Positions 5,036 through 8,197 of a stretch of 8,197 nt of DNA are shown here, in pieces. The position numbers and the translations under genes are program-made. The DNA lies in contig SSSX01000123.1 of assembly GCA_015657735.1 (NCBI GenBank), positions 1-8,197 of the forward strand. Reading direction: 5' to 3'. Source of the DNA: Zoogloeaceae bacterium. Its GTDB lineage: Bacteria; Pseudomonadota; Gammaproteobacteria; Burkholderiales; Rhodocyclaceae. Numbering within the stretch: the first letter of the stretch is position 1; every line of letters begins with the position of its first letter. Below the pieces are notes generated by a model. That model did not search any database. It was not told where the DNA came from and saw only the letters and a program-made list of their open reading frames with translations.

Positions 5036-7466
5036 CGCGGCGCAGCCGGCCGACGACCGGAATGATCAGCGTCACGACCAGCACGGCCAGGCTGAAGGCG
5101 CCGAGCTGCCAGCGTAGCGCCGAGCGTTCGGTGACGATGTGCAGGTGGTGGGTGCCGGGTTCGATGGGCAGCACGATCAGGTCGATCGCGCTGCGGCTGG
5201 CGACGACGCGCCGGCCGTTGTCGGTGACGGCCAGCGTCGGATACCACGGGTGGCCCAGTTGCAGGAAACCCGTCGACGGCACGTCGACCTTCAGGTCCAC
5301 CGCGTCTTCGCGCACCTGATAGTCGAGGATTTTCAGGGCTGGCTGAGCGGCGGTGTCGGCGGCAGCCGGCGCGGCGGTGGGCGCACCTGCGGGGAGCGCG
5401 TAGACCGGGATGCGTGCGGCGCGCAGTTCGGGCAGCGTCGGCGCGAGGAGGGCGAGGTAGTCGCGGACGACCTGCCCGACGGCGGCGGCGTGGGCTTCGG
5501 GGGGAATAATTTCCTCGCGCCACAGGATCGGCCGCTCCAGCGTCGAGCGGTCCGGCATCACGGCGAGGGCCGGGGCGAACAGCACCGGCGTCGGGTGGGC
5601 GATGCGCAGGCTGCGGCCGAGTTGCGGGCCGTCGTCGGTGGTTCCGGCCACGGAGGCGGGAAAACCCATGCCGGTGCCGGTGTCGTTGACGATGCGGCCG
5701 ACGTTGAACAGGGCCAGCAGCGTGGCGGAGTTTTCCGACAGTTGCCCGGCGCCGTTGCGCAGATCCTGCTCGGCGGCGAGCAGGCTGGTCACCGCATAGT
5801 TGTGGACCAGCGTCGCGGCGTGGTTGTGGGGGCCGGAAACGGTCTGCACCGGGTAGTAGTTGAACGGCGAACCCGAGGGGCCCATGTCGAAGGTGATCCG
5901 CAGCCCGGCGTCGGGGGTCTGGCGCGAGTTGGACAGCACGACCCGCTGGTTGGGCGCGGTGGCGGCCAGGTGCAGGGCGGCGGCGTCGAGGAACTGTTTG
6001 TCGGTGCGCGCAACCGGCTGGACGGCGGTCGGGCCGAGATCGACGACGACCGCCAGCAGCACGGCCAGCGCCAGTCGCGGGGCGCCCGGGCGGCGGGCGA
6101 GCAGCGCGTCGCCGCCGAGGCCGGCCAGCGCCGAAACGAAGAACAGCGTGAAGATCACGTCGCGGACCAGCGCGCCACGCAGCACGAAGGAGAGGGCCAG
6201 CAGGGCCAGCATCAGCGCGCCCCAGCGCCGCTGGTCGCGGGACAGCGCCGCGCCGCCGGCGCTTGCGGCCACCGCCGCGACGGCCAGGGCGATCACTGAC
6301 AGGCCGAGGTAGGCCGCCGACTCGGCTCCCTTGCTGGTCGCTGCGTTGCTCCACGCGATCAGCCGCCCGAGGTTTTCGAGGGTTGGCAGGCGCAGCATGA
6401 AGAGCGGCTCGGAGGCGGCCTGGGCGATGACCCAGCCTTTCTCGGCCATGAACGGCACCACGGCGAACAGGCCGATCAGCACGCCGGCCACGCCGGCGCT
6501 GACGAGCGGGAACAGGTGCGAGCGCAGGCGCCCGGCGACGCCGAGGCGGACGGCGGCATACAGCGCGAGATACACGCCACCATAGACGCCATGCGGCTGG
6601 TGGGCGGCGATCATCGCGCCGCACACCACGGCGAGGGCCGCCCAGCTGGCGTCGAAGGCCGGGCGTGCGCTGCGGATGATCCGCTCGGCGAGCAGGAAGG
6701 CGGCGGGCAGCAGGGCAATGACGACCGCCGGCGGCAGCACGCCTTTGTAGAGGATCAGGTTGTTGTGGGCCCACGCGCCGGTGTAGGCGATGGCGCCGAT
6801 CCACGCGCCGAAGCGTTCGAGGCCGGCGCGCCGCAGGAAATGGTAGAAGAACACGCCGCCGGCCAGATGCAGGACCAGCAGCAGCAGCTTGGTGGCCACG
6901 TCGATGTCGCCGGTGAGGGCGAAAAGCCCGCCGCCGAGCCAGAAGAACAGGGGCGCGTAGAACTGCAGGAAGGGCGCGCCCATGTAGTAATGGTTGTTCC
7001 AGAAGAGATTCTTGCCTTCGGCGAGGCCGCGCCCGAAATGGGCGACGCGTACGATGTGGGCGCCGGTGTCGCCGGCGAGGAAATGGCCCGGGTAGAAATA
7101 GGCCTGGCAGAACCACACGAGCAGGCTGCCGCCGACCAGCGCCAGCGGCCAGCCGCCCTTGCCGGTCAGCACGGCGGACAGCGCGCGGTGGCGGTATTCG
7201 TGACGGGCCAGCGCGGCGAAGGCCAGCAGCCCGGCCAGGCCCAGCGTGGCGATGCGCGGCAGCATCGATCCGAGTGCGGCGAGCGCGGTGTCGCGCAGCG
7301 GCCGGCCGGCGTTCTGGCCTTCGATCAGCGCGTACTTGAGCGGATCGAGCACCAACCAGCAGCCGGCCAGCAGGATTCCGATGAGGAGTGCGAAGAGGAG
7401 TGCGACCTGCGGCGCCGCAACCGGCCGGGCGCCGTGGGAGAGATCAGCCGGTTTGCTCTTCGACAT
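5025..7466 (-). CDS. Large polytopic membrane protein, PF10131/YfhO-like, putative GT-C-type glycosyltransferase
   Basis: The 813-residue product has about 13-15 predicted membrane helices. They start near residue 20, are dense from 66 to 480, and finish with one at 786-806 followed by an Arg-rich tail (RLRRGRR). Between them is a long, probably periplasmic domain (about 481-785). The first large loop has PGHFLAGDTGAHIVR (126-140) and FWNNHYYMGAPFLQFY (155-170). This Asp-containing loop pattern resembles the membrane proteins annotated as '6-pyruvoyl-tetrahydropterin synthase-related' (PF10131), a misleading name for GT-C-like proteins. The end of the periplasmic part, GHPWYPTLAVTDNGRRVVASRSAIDLIVLPIEPGTH in segments (738-772), resembles the C-terminal domain of YfhO proteins. 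I infer transfer of a lipid-linked sugar to an envelope acceptor, probably using the product of the overlapping upstream gene. The ATG at 7466 lies inside that gene (23-nt overlap), suggesting translational coupling; its ribosome binding site is weak. The exact substrate is unknown. Confidence 0.85.
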   Translation of the reverse strand: MSKSKPADLSHGARPVAAPQVALLFALLIGILLAGCWLVLDPLKYALIEGQNAGRPLRDTALAALGSMLPRIATLGLAGLLAFAALARHEYRHRALSAVLTGKGGWPLALVGGSLLVWFCQAYFYPGHFLAGDTGAHIVRVAHFGRGLAEGKNLFWNNHYYMGAPFLQFYAPLFFWLGGGLFALTGDIDVATKLLLLVLHLAGGVFFYHFLRRAGLERFGAWIGAIAYTGAWAHNNLILYKGVLPPAVVIALLPAAFLLAERIIRSARPAFDASWAALAVVCGAMIAAHQPHGVYGGVYLALYAAVRLGVAGRLRSHLFPLVSAGVAGVLIGLFAVVPFMAEKGWVIAQAASEPLFMLRLPTLENLGRLIAWSNAATSKGAESAAYLGLSVIALAVAAVAASAGGAALSRDQRRWGALMLALLALSFVLRGALVRDVIFTLFFVSALAGLGGDALLARRPGAPRLALAVLLAVVVDLGPTAVQPVARTDKQFLDAAALHLAATAPNQRVVLSNSRQTPDAGLRITFDMGPSGSPFNYYPVQTVSGPHNHAATLVHNYAVTSLLAAEQDLRNGAGQLSENSATLLALFNVGRIVNDTGTGMGFPASVAGTTDDGPQLGRSLRIAHPTPVLFAPALAVMPDRSTLERPILWREEIIPPEAHAAAVGQVVRDYLALLAPTLPELRAARIPVYALPAGAPTAAPAAADTAAQPALKILDYQVREDAVDLKVDVPSTGFLQLGHPWYPTLAVTDNGRRVVASRSAIDLIVLPIEPGTHHLHIVTERSALRWQLGAFSLAVLVVTLIIPVVGRLRRGRR

Positions 7467-8197
7467 GCTTGAAGGTCCAGTACGAATTCAGGAAGTAATT
7501 GACCAGGGTTGCGGGCACGATGCCGATGAACTGGTGCAGCTGGGGTGGGTAGTCGGGCTTCCACATCGACAGCGCGACGAAGGTGCCGTAGCTGAGGGCC
7601 AGCGACACCAGCGAGACGGCGTTGAACTTGAGGCCGCGGGTGCGCACCCGGTCGCGGGTCTTGCGCCAGCGGAAGGTCCAGCCGTTGTTGAGGAAGAAGT
7701 TGGAGACGATCGACAGCTCGATGGCGATCGGCGAGGCGATGAACTTGTTGAGCCCGAGCGCCATCAGCAGCGTGAAGAAGCCGAGGTTCACGACGACCCC
7801 GGAGGCGCCGACGATCAGGAATTTGATGAAGGTCTTGGAGCTGTCGAAACGGATCCACCAGGCATTGACGATGAACTCGACGATGTCGCGCAGGCCGAGT
7901 TTCGACTCGCCATGGGTGCGGTCGATGAAGTCCACCGGCACTTCGACGATCTTCGCTTTCTGCGTCTTGGCGGCGTGGAGCAGCGCGACCTGGAAGGCGT
8001 AGCCCTGCACGCGCAGCTTGGCGAAGTCGATGCGGCGCAGGATCGAGCAGCGGATGGCCCGGAAACCGGCGGTGCAGTCGCGCACCGAATAGATGCCGGC
8101 AACGTAGCGCGCGACGATGTTGCCGAAGCGCGAGTTGAGGCGCCGGTAGAGGCCCCACTCGGCGGGGATCGAGCCGCCTTTGACGTAGCGGCTGCCG
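7444..8197 (-). CDS. Polyprenyl-phosphate glycosyltransferase (DPM1-like GT2) fused to a GtrA domain (5' end beyond the window)
   Basis: The visible 250 residues are the C-terminal part of a fusion protein. The frame is open to the right edge, so the true start is outside; the in-frame GTG at 8085 is internal. The first part is the end of a GT2 catalytic domain of the dolichyl/undecaprenyl-phosphate sugar synthase type: GSRYVKGGSIP (1-11), RDCTAGFRAI (39-48) and DRTHGESKLG (92-101), which are typical of that family. From about residue 120 a GtrA-like domain follows, with four membrane helices (about 126-149, 155-175, 193-212, 220-240). It carries the repeated motif SNFFLNNGWTFRW (165-177) and VNYFLNSYWTFKH (232-244). 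The GT2 part would attach a sugar to a polyprenyl phosphate on the cytoplasmic face; GtrA domains are linked to moving or anchoring such carriers. Its stop overlaps the next gene, fitting a two-gene unit. Confidence 0.93.
   Translation of the reverse strand, partial: GSRYVKGGSIPAEWGLYRRLNSRFGNIVARYVAGIYSVRDCTAGFRAIRCSILRRIDFAKLRVQGYAFQVALLHAAKTQKAKIVEVPVDFIDRTHGESKLGLRDIVEFIVNAWWIRFDSSKTFIKFLIVGASGVVVNLGFFTLLMALGLNKFIASPIAIELSIVSNFFLNNGWTFRWRKTRDRVRTRGLKFNAVSLVSLALSYGTFVALSMWKPDYPPQLHQFIGIVPATLVNYFLNSYWTFKHVEEQTG

Noticed and set aside
5139..6299. 386-codon open frame on the plus strand
   Set aside because: Antisense to the membrane protein gene, which has clear helices and family motifs; the translation is Gly/Arg/Gln-rich without motifs.
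2620..7116. 1498-codon open frame on the minus strand
   Set aside because: It runs antisense to uvrD and in a different frame through the membrane protein gene. Openness is explained by absence of TTA, CTA and TCA codons in high-GC coding DNA, and the product is Arg/Pro-rich.
6516..7472. 318-codon open frame on the plus strand
   Set aside because: Antisense shadow of the N-terminal half of the membrane protein gene, with biased composition and no supporting ribosome binding site.
8083..8085. GTG as the start of the GT2-GtrA gene
   Set aside because: The frame continues upstream to the window edge with conserved GT2 motifs (GSRYVKGGSIP), so this codon is an internal valine.
1..8197. Mobile element, CRISPR array, tRNA or rRNA
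   Set aside because: No transposase or integrase motifs, no regularly spaced repeats, and no cloverleaf-like sequence were seen; gene content is housekeeping plus a glycosyltransferase pair.

Overview
The window looks like ordinary chromosomal DNA of a high-GC betaproteobacterium. I lean towards Rhodocyclales (Azoarcus/Thauera-like) from protein style and codon use, but that is inference. It holds five protein genes with dense coding and no mobile element, CRISPR array, tRNA or rRNA that I can see.

Layout. (1) 1-1938, minus strand: the Sec accessory operon yajC-secD. secD runs off the left edge, and secF would be expected beyond it. The operon has its own extended -10 promoter near 1972-1980. 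Its 83-nt intercistronic gap folds into two hairpins. (2) 2037-2469, minus strand: a 108-residue protein of unknown function with a good ribosome binding site, ending in a textbook rho-independent terminator at 2040-2073 that separates it from yajC. (3) 2470-2790: a 321-base divergent intergenic region, AT-richer than its surroundings, with short repeats and weak promoter-like elements. (4) 2791-5004, plus strand: a complete UvrD-type DNA helicase. (5) 5025-8197, minus strand: two overlapping genes, a polytopic membrane protein (PF10131/YfhO-like, probably GT-C-like) preceded by the 3' part of a polyprenyl-phosphate sugar transferase fused to a GtrA membrane domain. The helicase and this pair converge with only 20 nt between stop codons.

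How they work together. YajC and SecD belong to the SecDF-YajC complex that assists protein export. The GT2-GtrA protein and the large membrane protein are plausibly a two-step envelope glycosylation module: one makes a lipid-linked sugar and the other uses it on the periplasmic side. UvrD serves repair and replication and has no evident link to its neighbours.

I found no strong evidence of an undescribed system. The most useful leads are the structured, Shine-Dalgarno-less secD leader, the GT2-GtrA/membrane protein pair, the unknown 108-residue protein, and a Trp-to-Phe change in UvrD motif III.
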